Shown here: piece after piece, positions 12,184 to 21,258 of the stretch
Layout: each line of letters opens with the position of its first letter
How positions within the stretch are numbered: the first letter of the stretch is position 1
NCBI GenBank assembly: GCA_026873275.1
Contig: JANTUC010000006.1
Span: 558,001-622,000, forward strand
Direction of reading: 5' to 3'
DNA: 64,000 bases
From: Pseudopithomyces maydicus
Taxonomy: Eukaryota; Ascomycota; Dothideomycetes; Pleosporales; Didymosphaeriaceae
Made by a program: the position numbers and the translations under genes
The notes under the pieces: model-generated
Told to the model about the DNA's origin: nothing
Seen by the model: only the letters and a program-made list of their open reading frames with translations
The model's database searches: none

Positions 12184-12529
12184 ATGCATACGCTCGCCGC
12201 ATTACTCTTCACAGCTTGCGTTTTGAGCACACCAGTTCAACAATCACAGACCTACCCAAACGATGAAATCAGTGTCGTTTCCAAGCAGTCCCAGGGTTCT
12301 GTCGATTCCAAATTAACAGAGGCGGCACTCATACGCCTCGGGAATAATAATGCGGGACGTGAAACTTTAGTCAGGCGTGGAGGCATAATACTCGATTTGT
12401 GGACTGGTCAGTAGTACAAGGTACTGCGGAGAACGTGGCGGTCACTGAATAGGGAAATTAGGCACGGAAAAAACTGGAACCTATTCGACAGGATCACCAG
12501 ATCGTGAGTCTTCTCGGACAACTAGTAGA
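12184..12529 (+). CDS. Possible secreted protein, first exons only, function unknown
   Basis: ATG 12184 sits in a good context (ACCAAAATGCA) and opens with a signal-peptide-like MHTLAALLFTACVLSTPVQQ, followed by a hydrophilic stretch ending RRGGIILDLWT. The frame can be continued through a GTCAGT...TTAG intron (about 12406..12460) into TEKTGTYSTGSPD, after which a GTGAGT donor occurs at 12513. Beyond that I cannot build a convincing continuation: the DNA to about 13.5 kb contains many GT/AG-like sites but no clear coding run. It could be a diverged or decaying secreted-protein gene. I do not recognise the family. Its position beside another secreted protein and a UstYa gene is the main reason to record it. 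Confidence 0.3.
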
Positions 12530-14267
12530 TTCAACCTAATGTGGCCTTGCAGTTGAGTTTTGTTGTATGTTAATACATTATTGCCGGACAGTCTCGAATT
12601 TGTGCTTGCTTACTTCCATTACGCTAGACACCCTCATTGACGGTTGGTATGGGAATGTCTTATCCATTGGAGTCTCTGTAGGATACGCTTGCATGTTTTA
12701 CAGGTACATCTATTGCAAGACTCTCAAGACCTTCATAAAAATTCTAATCCTGGACAGTGACTATTATTGCCATTCGAGGGAGAGTACGTGAGCAAATTAT
12801 CGCTGTCAAGTCATTCTGCATAGCTGATACTGAGTAGGTCTACTGGTAAGCGGGACCTTTGTAGGTGACATCTCTTTTGTCAGATGGGGAACCTATATCA
12901 CTTCATTCATATGCCAAGAAATACAATAGCGGTATTCATGCAAAGAAGAATATTCCGGCGGTGGATTGGGGGATGGAATATCAGGATACACAGATATATC
13001 ATCATATATCGTGCGAGAATTCATTTTACTCATGTACCAGACGTGAAGCACCAGACCGATTGCATTCCTGCATTCCCATTCTTTCCGTCAAAATCAGCAT
13101 CACCCAGGTTCATGCTCCCAGGATTCTTCACGGTGATGCTCCTACCGGAGTTTGTACCGTTGATACCGCAGCCTGTATTCCTACAATGACACATAAGCCG
13201 AAAATTCTCAGGAAGTACGGTATCATGCGTTCACGACTTACTCGAAGAGGAAACAGGTGAACGGATAGTAAATTTCTATCGACGATGTCTTTCCTTTCCA
13301 GATGGGGGGTATGTCATCTATGTCATCTATTAGCTATGAATACAAGGCCCATTATTTTGGTTCAAGAGAACACAACGCCTATAAGACTTTCAAGTATTGA
13401 GCGGGAATTGACTTGCGGCATGTGCCAGTTACCACCGGCATGTAGGCATAATCTGCTCTCCAAACAAAACCCGTATCTGTTGCAAGGATAACCCATCCTG
13501 GGTATGGAAGTTGTTCTGCGCTGCGTTCATTGGGTCAACTTTTAGACAACAGCATAGAACCAGTTCTTATTCACCGGTTGAGAAGCTGGATATCTTTTGG
13601 ATGATTAATGTGAAATGCATCCAACATTTGTAAACCAGCAATGAACAAAAGCACAGAAGGCCTCATGGCGGAAGCGTTACGAGAGAGATGGACGTAGTTC
13701 CCAAAATTCAATAAGACTGTCCTCACAGCCAATCAAAATATTCTTATGTCCGTTATGAGAGAAAGGTCAATGTATCCGTACAATGTCGACGGGCATGGCC
13801 AAGCAAGTCAGTGATTTACCACCACGGAGTACTTTCCCAAAGAAACCGGAGATTCAGTAAGCACTTGCTAGAACTTTGGCGTTATTGGCATTCCGTGTAT
13901 GAGTTTGGAGCCCAGGCCAAGTTGTGCAACATGAGTTAATCTACCACATATTAAACATCAATATTGCCAAGTCAAGACATCTATTGGTAGCTGGTATATT
14001 GATCATGTTTTAGGTGCTCAATATCTGTGTCAATATCGAGATCCGATACACCTGGTTACTCATAGCGTTGAGGCCATAACGCAAATGTTGTTAATTCAAA
14101 ATGATGCAGAAGACAATGCTTGCAACAAAAGTGGGGATACCTTTTGCCATTAATTCATCTTTTATCTTTCGACTACTCTGTAATCACGAGATAGTGATGA
14201 TTTATAACATCGAGCAAGTGTATTACCGGATATGTCCTTCTTGAGCAGTAAATGGAGCACCACCATC
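12530..14267. other. AT-rich stretch without a resolvable gene
   Basis: Open frames of 60-130 codons occur, the longest at 12865..13260 (+), but none has a recognisable domain, start context or consistent splice pattern. It may contain decayed exons of the 12.18 kb candidate. No repeat or tRNA was seen. Confidence 0.4.
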
Positions 14268-15051
14268 TCAGTCAGCATGCCAGGATGAAGGCTCCCCCAC
14301 TTTCCGTATTTCCAATGCCGTACCACCATCCTCGTATGGTTCTTCATCCCCTTCCCATTTTAGTCTGCTTTGATCCTCGTCACAGTTTGATAGGATCACC
14401 ATCCCTAAGAGAAGTTAGTGTTATATCTCGAATTACTTGTGTCATTGAGCTAAGGCAACTTGGCCTACCTCCGACTTGATTATTGTTGCTGTACAGAGAG
14501 CAAGCAGAAACAAGGGTACGAATATAGTTCGAAACGACCGTGCTGTAAGAAATGAATCAACACAGAAGCACCACCTCGAAACTCTATCACTGACCAGTTG
14601 AAAGCAGACTCCAGAACTCTGGGGTTGGCATTGGTTCGCCAGAGATTTAACTCCACTCCATTGAGTGTCTTAGCATTAGTATATGATTCATTTCGAAAGG
14701 CGTAGCAGTGGCAATTCTCCCTGAATGTTGATTCAAGGTAGGTGATTATAGCATTAGCTTGTGAAACTGTCGGTAAATTTGTGCCAGATGTTGTGCAATT
14801 GATCCCTCGATATTCAAGTTTGCTAGGCCTTTCGTTCGTGATCGTGTTATCTTCTAAGCCAGATATTAGGATCTTTTTCAAACGTAGGAGCAAGTCGACC
14901 ACCTTTACTGAGTACTTTGATCAGCGGCTAAATTTTGGAGCTACTCACCTGCAGATTTCGTGAAGGTAGGATGAGTCAATAGCGCTGAACTCCACCCACT
15001 CATCGAGGCTAAGAGTACACATAATATCCTGGGGATACCCAATGTGAACAT
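14268..15051 (-). CDS. Secreted six-cysteine protein of unknown function (effector-like)
   Basis: The exons are 15051..14949, 14907..14595, 14542..14469 and 14404..14268; all four junctions keep phase, giving 208 residues. The introns are 41, 52 and 64 nt. Residues 1-25 (MFTLGIPRILCVLLASM and on) form a signal peptide. The mature part has six cysteines, in YRGINCT, NCHCYAF, FNCTVV, SACSLY and SNCDED, suggesting three disulfides. It has several NxT/S sites and an acidic, Gly-rich C-terminus. No catalytic motif is visible and I do not recognise a Pfam family. The phase-consistent splicing and even cysteine count argue for a real gene. It lies 540 bp downstream of the UstYa gene on the same strand. 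The 41-nt first intron is short, so that junction is the weakest. Confidence 0.62.
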
Positions 15052-15591
15052 GATCGCCGCGTGCTTATTTCAGAAGATGTCGATACTATAGGAGAAGAGA
15101 GAATTCTGCTTGCACTCACGAAAGTGAGAATGAGAGAGATGTTTCTAGCATGGCTAGATCCCTGGGGAGAACCCTTCTCACGCTAATATCCATTCAGGTA
15201 GTGTGGGGGCAGGATCAAACGTGTCAGCCTAGATCACTCTCTTACGAAGTTCGATTGGGCTTTGATCAGCCTAATTGGAGCTAGGAAGTCTGGCCCAGAT
15301 AAAACCTAAATCTAGACCTATGATGCCTCCTTCGCATGGGTCTTATCACTCGATGATCGGGGTCCAGACATTCGGTACGAGATATACCTTCCTAACAGAG
15401 AAACATAATATGGGACATACAGCTTCACAGCATGAATTCAGATCACCAAGTCACCTCAATTTATTTACTTTCCAGATACTCAATGCTGACCTTTTGTAAC
15501 ATGAGTCACATAGAAGAGTTTTCATCACTGAGAATACACACATTGAGAAGCTTGTGGGACTCAATTCGTCTCTTACTATCTACTTGAAGAA
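15052..15591. other. Intergenic between the secreted protein and the UstYa gene
   Basis: 540 bp of AT-rich DNA with no supported gene. It acts as the promoter of the secreted-protein gene and the UstYa 3' flank, as both are on the minus strand. Confidence 0.5.
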
Positions 15592-16594
15592 TCACGATAA
15601 GTCTTTCATTGAGTTCAAGAGAAGGCTGGCATATGTGTCTGCTTGGCCTGAGGGGAGTACAGATGAAGTTAATGGAATCTGTCTTCTTTTACTCCAGTCT
15701 TCCACTGCTCCCCAGTCAACACACTTTTGAGTTCTTGCCGATTGAACATCCAGTGATGTCCAGTTTGGGTCACGCGGCCAAGTGAAGGTGTAGAGATCCA
15801 AGTTAGGAATGCACATAGACGACAGTCTGAGAACCTCAATGCAGTGATCTGACTATTGTTTAGCCGACCGCTTTCATAGTTGGCTCGGAGATGATTACCA
15901 AGGTGACGATACCATCGGCTCATGTCTTGCGTGCAAAATCCTTGGTGCTGGTGGCCCCAAAGGAAGTTTCGCATCTGGTTCTAAGGCGGTTTAGAGGGGA
16001 ATTCTGACGATGGGTTATTTACTAACCAGACAATGGAGCTCATGATAGACTCCAAGATTGGCGATGAACCCTCCTTGTTCAACCTTGACCGAGACATCTG
16101 GAGAAACTCGAACTGCAAGAAGCTCCTTTCTGGACACGTTGAAATAAAGAGCTCGTTAATCGTAAGCATGTAGCCTTTCTCAGTATTTCATCCTTTGAAA
16201 CTTACGATGAAGAAGGTCTTCCCAGGCATTTGCTATCTCTGTAGTAGGGAACCCTGAGAATCTTCTATGTTTTTCGTTAAATCCTCGATTCATTGTCCCA
16301 GAATCTTTATATTTCAACTTCAATCCAGTGACTTGCGCACTTGTCAATGTTTCTTTTTCTAAAACGCGCTGTTTGCTTACATGTATCTGTTTGAAAACCC
16401 TCCTGACATCCGTACCATGTCGATGATATATTCAGTGCAATTGATACCAGCAACAAACAATGCACGGCAACATGATATAGTACTATCGTGCGACGGCGGG
16501 ATCTCCAACATGATCCGACTCCGGTGTACTCCAAGGACTTTTGTCCGCTCTCGCAAGACTCACAAAGGAGCAGAGTGTATGATTCTTCATCCAT
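15592..16594 (-). CDS. UstYa/DUF3328 family membrane-anchored oxidase-like protein
   Basis: UstYa-type proteins catalyse oxidative cyclisation or related steps in dikaritin RiPP pathways (ustiloxin, asperipin, phomopsin), and many copies lie in other accessory loci. The exons are 16594..16381, 16331..16206, 16151..16027, 15980..15899 and 15848..15592; the introns are 49, 54, 46 and 50 nt, and the phase is correct throughout (267 residues). A cytosolic N-terminus with a basic RSRRR is followed by one transmembrane helix (about residues 36-58, IVLYHVAVHCLLLVSIALNI). Then come the family blocks: FPTTEIANAWEDLL, GVYHELHCL (first HxxHC), HLDHCIEVLR (second HxxHC) with the SMC that follows it, and the C-terminal QKCVDWGAVEDWSKRR. 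Both metal-type HxxHC motifs are intact. The start at 16594 gives the expected short cytosolic tail. Confidence 0.88.
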
Positions 16595-17140
16595 TAATTC
16601 GAAAGGACGAAAAGCACGAGACAGAGCGACAGTCTATCAAAACCTAACTAACTAGATGCACCTAATTTGTGGACCCTCTCTCTACGTCTACTGTGCCAGA
16701 ATGCTCTCAAGATCAAAAAAACACGAACGCGCTTCCAGGTGCTATACCCACAATGGCCTCAACTCCGATGTACTATAAAAAAAGGCAACAAGTCAGACAC
16801 TTCGATGAGGCTTTTAATCTGGAAATATGTCAGTGCGTATTGAGGAATTGTACCCATAGTGTTCCCAGTCTTGGCGTACTTTGAAGAAGGCAACGGGCCA
16901 GGCGTGATAGCGATATCTTTAATCTATCTAGGTAATACAAATCACGTTGCTCGTATTTCTACGACCTGCATACACACAACCGGTAATTGTCATCATTGTA
17001 TGCTATCTCATGAAAAACATGTAGTAATTGGGCTTTACACAATGTGACCAACGTCCTGAACTCCGGTTCATCCAATCCGTTGTCGGTGCTTCACCTCTTG
17101 AACTCAAGCCAAGTTTCGCTGAAGTTATATGCTCATCACC
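16595..17140. other. Intergenic between the UstYa gene and the small secreted ORF
   Basis: 546 bp with promoter-like AT-rich DNA. Short frames at 16753..16884 (including a KKR) and 16859..17047 lack a splice pattern or a domain and are not called. Confidence 0.45.
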
Positions 17141-17457
17141 ATGAAAAAGGCACTTTATGCTTTATTTATTGCTACTATCTTGCACGGCGTTGTAGGGCAC
17201 CCCGTAACGGGTATGTTAGTTCGCTAATTGATGCTCCTGGTCTTTATAACTAAGTAACTCAAGAGCGCCTACCAATTCATGTCGGGATCCAGCTGTCATC
17301 TCTTTGCGACAAGGCTATCGGTAACTCATTATGTTCCTCTAGTTGGCAGTTTGTTTGGTTAATAATTATAGCTGAGAGAGAAACCAGATTGGAAAGTCGA
17401 ATACCTCCGGCTGATTACTTCGTGGGCGCACCACCTCATGGCCGCTGTGGTGATTGA
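17141..17457 (+). CDS. Small signal-peptide ORF, candidate secreted peptide or RiPP precursor
   Basis: ATG 17141 (CACCATGA context) begins MKKALYALFIATILHGVVG, a clean signal peptide. The exons proposed are 17141..17210, 17264..17320 and 17372..17457, giving 70 residues. Intron 1 has a perfect GTATGT donor and a TAACTAAG region before AAG. Intron 2 (GTAACT...TATAG, 51 nt) is optional, because the unspliced frame is also open. The C-terminus, after basic residues (RLESR), reads IPPADYFVGAPPHGRCGD. Exon 1 ending just after the signal peptide, and the adjacent UstYa gene, recall dikaritin precursors. However, there is no KR site and no repeated core, so this is a weak candidate. It may equally be an unrelated small secreted protein or chance. 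Confidence 0.35.
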
Positions 17458-17927
17458 GTAACAAGATGAAGTAGAGAAAAACAATTTTGAGAGCCATACA
17501 CATCGTTTATCGATAAATGTGAAGCTTTCACCATCGATACATGTTGATTTATAGTTGCAATGCATTGATATGTAGTGATCATAGTAGACCGTCTGAATAA
17601 ACTGCCGGGACCATGGTACATACGTTTCCCCGTTCCATGATTCCCTAGTCTACCTACCAATACTCGGTGTCCGAAACTCTGCATGCAGACTCTGTGTGAC
17701 CTCAACGCAATATGGATATGTTGAAATCTTGGGGCCGATCGCTGTGAGTTGGCCAGGTCAGTCCTTATGATAACCAAAGCCCTGGGCCTTGGGGCCAAAT
17801 ACAAAATTCGGTGACCTCGACAAACGTCTTACTCCTATTGTATAAATATTGAAAGTCAAATCGATGCTCAAGGTATCGTTCAGAGTCCTGGATCAGTTAC
17901 TAAAACTAGTTCTTCTGTCCTGCCACT
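17458..17927. other. Intergenic, promoter of the rhodopsin-domain gene
   Basis: 470 bp with no supported gene. A TATAAATA-like element (TGTATAAATATTG near 17840) lies about 90 bp upstream of the next start codon and may be its TATA box. Confidence 0.45.
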
Positions 17928-19105
17928 ATGTTCTTCGATACGCCCTCCATCCCAGCCATACTCGGCTCGATAATATGTTTCCTTAGCCTCGCAATCTTTG
18001 CTGTACCTTTACGGTTTCGAGTCAGACAAAAACTACGGCAAAAGATCCATACCGATGACTGGCTTGCCCTTTTCGCTCTTTTTGGAGTGATAGGCGTTAC
18101 ATCCATGTTGTTTGCAGGCATACACACCGCCGCATTAGGGTATCCTTGGATAGAAAGCGAAGACCCAGCTTACCTCAAAATAATTCTGGCTATCAAAGTA
18201 TGCATTCGAGATATTTACTGGCTTTCTTGCACCCTGGACTGAAAGATCAATATGCTGACTGATACTAAGTTCGAAGTGTCATCTTTAATCGTCTTCGCCG
18301 TCACAAATGGGCTCATCAAGCTCAGTGTGCTATTTTTCTACCGCCGTATATTCATCGTCGACAGATCGTTGAAGAGCGCACGCTCCCTAATCTTTACCAC
18401 GATGATCGCTCTTATCGTTGTTTGGTCATTTATATATACCTTCACATTCATATTCATGTGTGGTACTCGCTTCGATGTGCTGGTCGGTGAATCCGAAGAC
18501 GATCCTGCCATCTATTGTGTCGACACATTAAAGGTTGGCTACTCGTATGCCATTTCAGACTTCATCTCGGACGTGATTATAATCTTGATTCCGATACCAT
18601 TTGTAAGTGCGAGAGAATAGAGGATTAGCGCCGGTCGCTGACTGCAACATACTCTAGATTCTCAAGCTCCACCTACCCCCATTCCGCAAGGCGGGTGTGA
18701 TTGGAGTCTTTATGCTCGGTTTTCTCGCTTCCGCGGCCTCCCTCGTGCGCCTTGCTTGGATGGTATGGTCAAAGAAGGTTGGCTTCCAGGACTCCTTGGA
18801 CAACAAGCGTAAGTCCTACCTACTTTTGGATACCCTGGCTTTTAGGGAGGTATGATTAAGGAAGTAACATGTTTTCAGTCATGATAACAACGGAATTGTA
18901 TTGGATGAACTTGGAGATAACACTAGGCCTGATTGCTTGCTGTCTCCCCAATTTACCGGGACTATTGAAGAACGTGTCGGTTAGCCAGGCAATCCACAGC
19001 TTACGTGGTCGGGTTAAGCTTAATTCTTCGTCATCACTTGGGTCTAGCAATATATCTAGGAGACATGCACAGGATTCGGAGTTGGGAAGAGGTGTACAAG
19101 ACTAG
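17928..19105 (+). CDS. Fungal rhodopsin-domain (Pth11/SAT-like) integral membrane protein
   Basis: The exons are 17928..18197, 18270..18602, 18658..18808 and 18879..19105, giving 326 residues, with introns of 72, 55 and 70 nt. Seven hydrophobic helices are expected. Visible ones include IPAILGSIICFLSLAIFAV, WLALFALFGVIGVTSMLFAG, SSLIVFAVTNGLIKLSVLFF, IALIVVWSFIYTFTFIFM, ISDFISDVIIILIPIPF, GVIGVFMLGFLASAASLVRL and LYWMNLEITLGLIACCLP. The family signatures are HTDDWLALFA after helix 1, LIKLSVLFFYRRIF, the DxxSDxxIxxxPIPF helix, LHLPPFRKAGV, and LEITLGLIACCLPNLPG. There is no CFEM domain, so it is not a typical Pth11 receptor. Such genes are common around secondary-metabolite and effector loci, but their biochemical role is mostly unknown. 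Confidence 0.83.
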
Positions 19106-21123
19106 ACTTCAACAACATTGGTTAGTGAGCCTCGGAATTCTACTGTTCACTTCATTCTAACTTGTAAGAACCTAGCTGAAAGGGAGCAATATTTCTTTAT
19201 TCTCAGTCATTCAATTACCGTCGCGAAGCCCCGAACATATCGATAGAATGTTTATTTATAGGACCTTTGAGTGATTCCCCAAAGAGGACTATGGTTCATA
19301 GAAGTACACCACTGATTCGATTACCTATTACTGAAAAGAGTAACCCTAAGATATGTCTTTGAGATTAGCCTTCAGTCGGGAACCGACTCCTTCAGCATGG
19401 CAATGACGCGTAGGACTAATGATTATTCATACCAGAGCTAGGAAAAATGCTAATCCGATGCTCGTACAAGGTTGCATGGGAGATACGACGAGGTTGCACA
19501 AACGCAATCTACATGCTACAGCTATAGCACCTGCCTTATCGGGTAATGCACGATCTTATCGATACTTAAACCGAAGAATCGTCATGGAAGTGGTCTTTGT
19601 GGTATCAATAACGTGACCCCTGCCCCAAGGTCATGCGGACGCTGGAGCCAATATGCAAATCAAGTTTCCAGGCCTGTTGCATCGTATGGATATGTGCACG
19701 TCGCTACAAGAGTATGTCGTGCTGCTCTGGGATCCGGATCCTTCCATCTTTGCACTAACGATTAGTCTACGTTGGTACAGTTCCTCCGCTCGGGTGTTTC
19801 GAAGGGTACGGCCGTGGGCTATCGCGGCTGCCTTGAGCATGTCGACTCGTTGTCCCGGGAGGCTGCTCACAGTCCAGAGGATCACGATTGGAGATATGAT
19901 CCTCGATGCCTAGCACGAGGGTGACACAAGCATCGTGCACCCGTAGCGGAGCCTGGAGCTTACGTCTTCTTGCAGCAGATGGTATCAGTGTCGACGCGCC
20001 AAGCCCCACAACTATCAGTGAACGCCTCATCGCGCTGGGCTCCCATAGATTGCTGATGGGGGCACCCAGCAAAAAGGGAGAAGGATCACGAAGCCCTTGT
20101 CATGGAGTCTTCTCCAGGCGCAGAGACGGGCGAATAGAAGGTCAGCCCTACCCACCTCCTCGGCTCAGTTAAAACGCTGCTGCATGTGCCACGTGTGTGC
20201 TTGCCTTATATGGGCAATTGCATGGACGGTTCACTCGTTCTCCTTCGATACGCTTTTATCCAGTGCTCTGGGAGCGTGGGGCGTCGACTGGCTGGAGGGC
20301 GTTTTGCAGGGCGGACACGGCGACTTTGTTCAGAAAGCCACGGCAAAGGCTAGCTACCAGGGCATCGACCGACACGACGGTAGGCCTGGAGTGACGTCGT
20401 AGGCCTGGGGAGGCTTGCCCTCGCTAACCTCGCCCTCCCAGCACGCTAGATGGGTGAGGTGCGGATGTGATTGCTCCAGTGCCCTCAGGAACATAACGCC
20501 CCGCTGAGCCTTCGGCACCGCCCGCCTTGAAGCATGCCGCCCGTCTGACTGCACACTGCTGCTCAGCAGCTCATCCCACTCCCCGCTGCGGCCACCTTGG
20601 GGGCCGGCAGATCACCGGCATCGAGGCGGCCGTGGAGCTAACGACGCCCTGCACCGGTGTGCGCGTGCATTCACAGGCGGTCCGAGGGCCAACTCGTCTT
20701 CTCACTTGCCATGGCCTACCTGTTTCGTGCGGCTGAAATAATTTCCGACATGCCCATCATTGGCCGTGAGGCGACGTGAGCCGTGAGCAGTCGGTGCGTT
20801 TGCTTCTCTCGTGGCGGAGCCCATGGAGCCCTGCAGCCCTGGAGCCCTGGAGCTGCGCTTCACTATTTCAGGGTCCATGTCCAAGTCCAGTCACAGCAAA
20901 TGTTGGCGTTTGACATATAAGGTTGTGCAAGCCGCCGGCTGTCGGTGGCCTCTCAAGTTGAACCCAACTCTTCCTCCGCTCTTCATTTCACTCGCCTTTG
21001 TTTGGTTGGGCCTGTTGATCAGCTTCACCACCACCTCGATCCGCTTCTTGCTTCCTGCTTCTCCGTCCTCGACCCGCGGCTGCTGCCATCCGCCTTGCGT
21101 GCTTCTCCTCGGCCTCCGGTACT
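19106..21123. other. Long non-coding stretch
   Basis: 2 kb with no domain-bearing frame. From about 20.1 kb the GC content rises and overlapping GC-rich frames appear on both strands. These look like random open frames. The last part is the promoter and leader of the zinc-finger microprotein. Confidence 0.45.
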
Positions 21124-21258
21124 ATGCAGTGTCCAACTTGCCGCGGCAACGGCAGCACCAAATGCGACAACTGCAACGGCAGTGGGTGTGGTGCCTGCAA
21201 GAATACAGGCACGCAGACCTGCCATGTCTGCGAAGGCTCTGGGGATATCAACGCCTGA
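21124..21258 (+). CDS. DnaJ-type zinc-finger microprotein (44 residues)
   Basis: A complete 45-codon frame, ATG to TGA, carries eight cysteines in four CxxC pairs: CPTCRGNG, CDNCNGSG, CGACKNTG and CHVCEGSG (cysteines at residues 3, 6, 14, 17, 22, 25, 33 and 36). This is the spacing style of the DnaJ/Hsp40 central Cys-rich domain, which binds two zinc ions, here without a J domain or C-terminal substrate domain. Three of the four repeats keep the CxxCxGxG form. The probability of such a pattern by chance is very low, so it is probably expressed. It could act as a stand-alone zinc-binding chaperone-like or adaptor peptide, as with BSD2 or anti-TRAP, but that is inference. It could also be one exon of a larger gene, though no flanking exon is obvious. 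Confidence 0.65.
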   Translation: MQCPTCRGNGSTKCDNCNGSGCGACKNTGTQTCHVCEGSGDINA

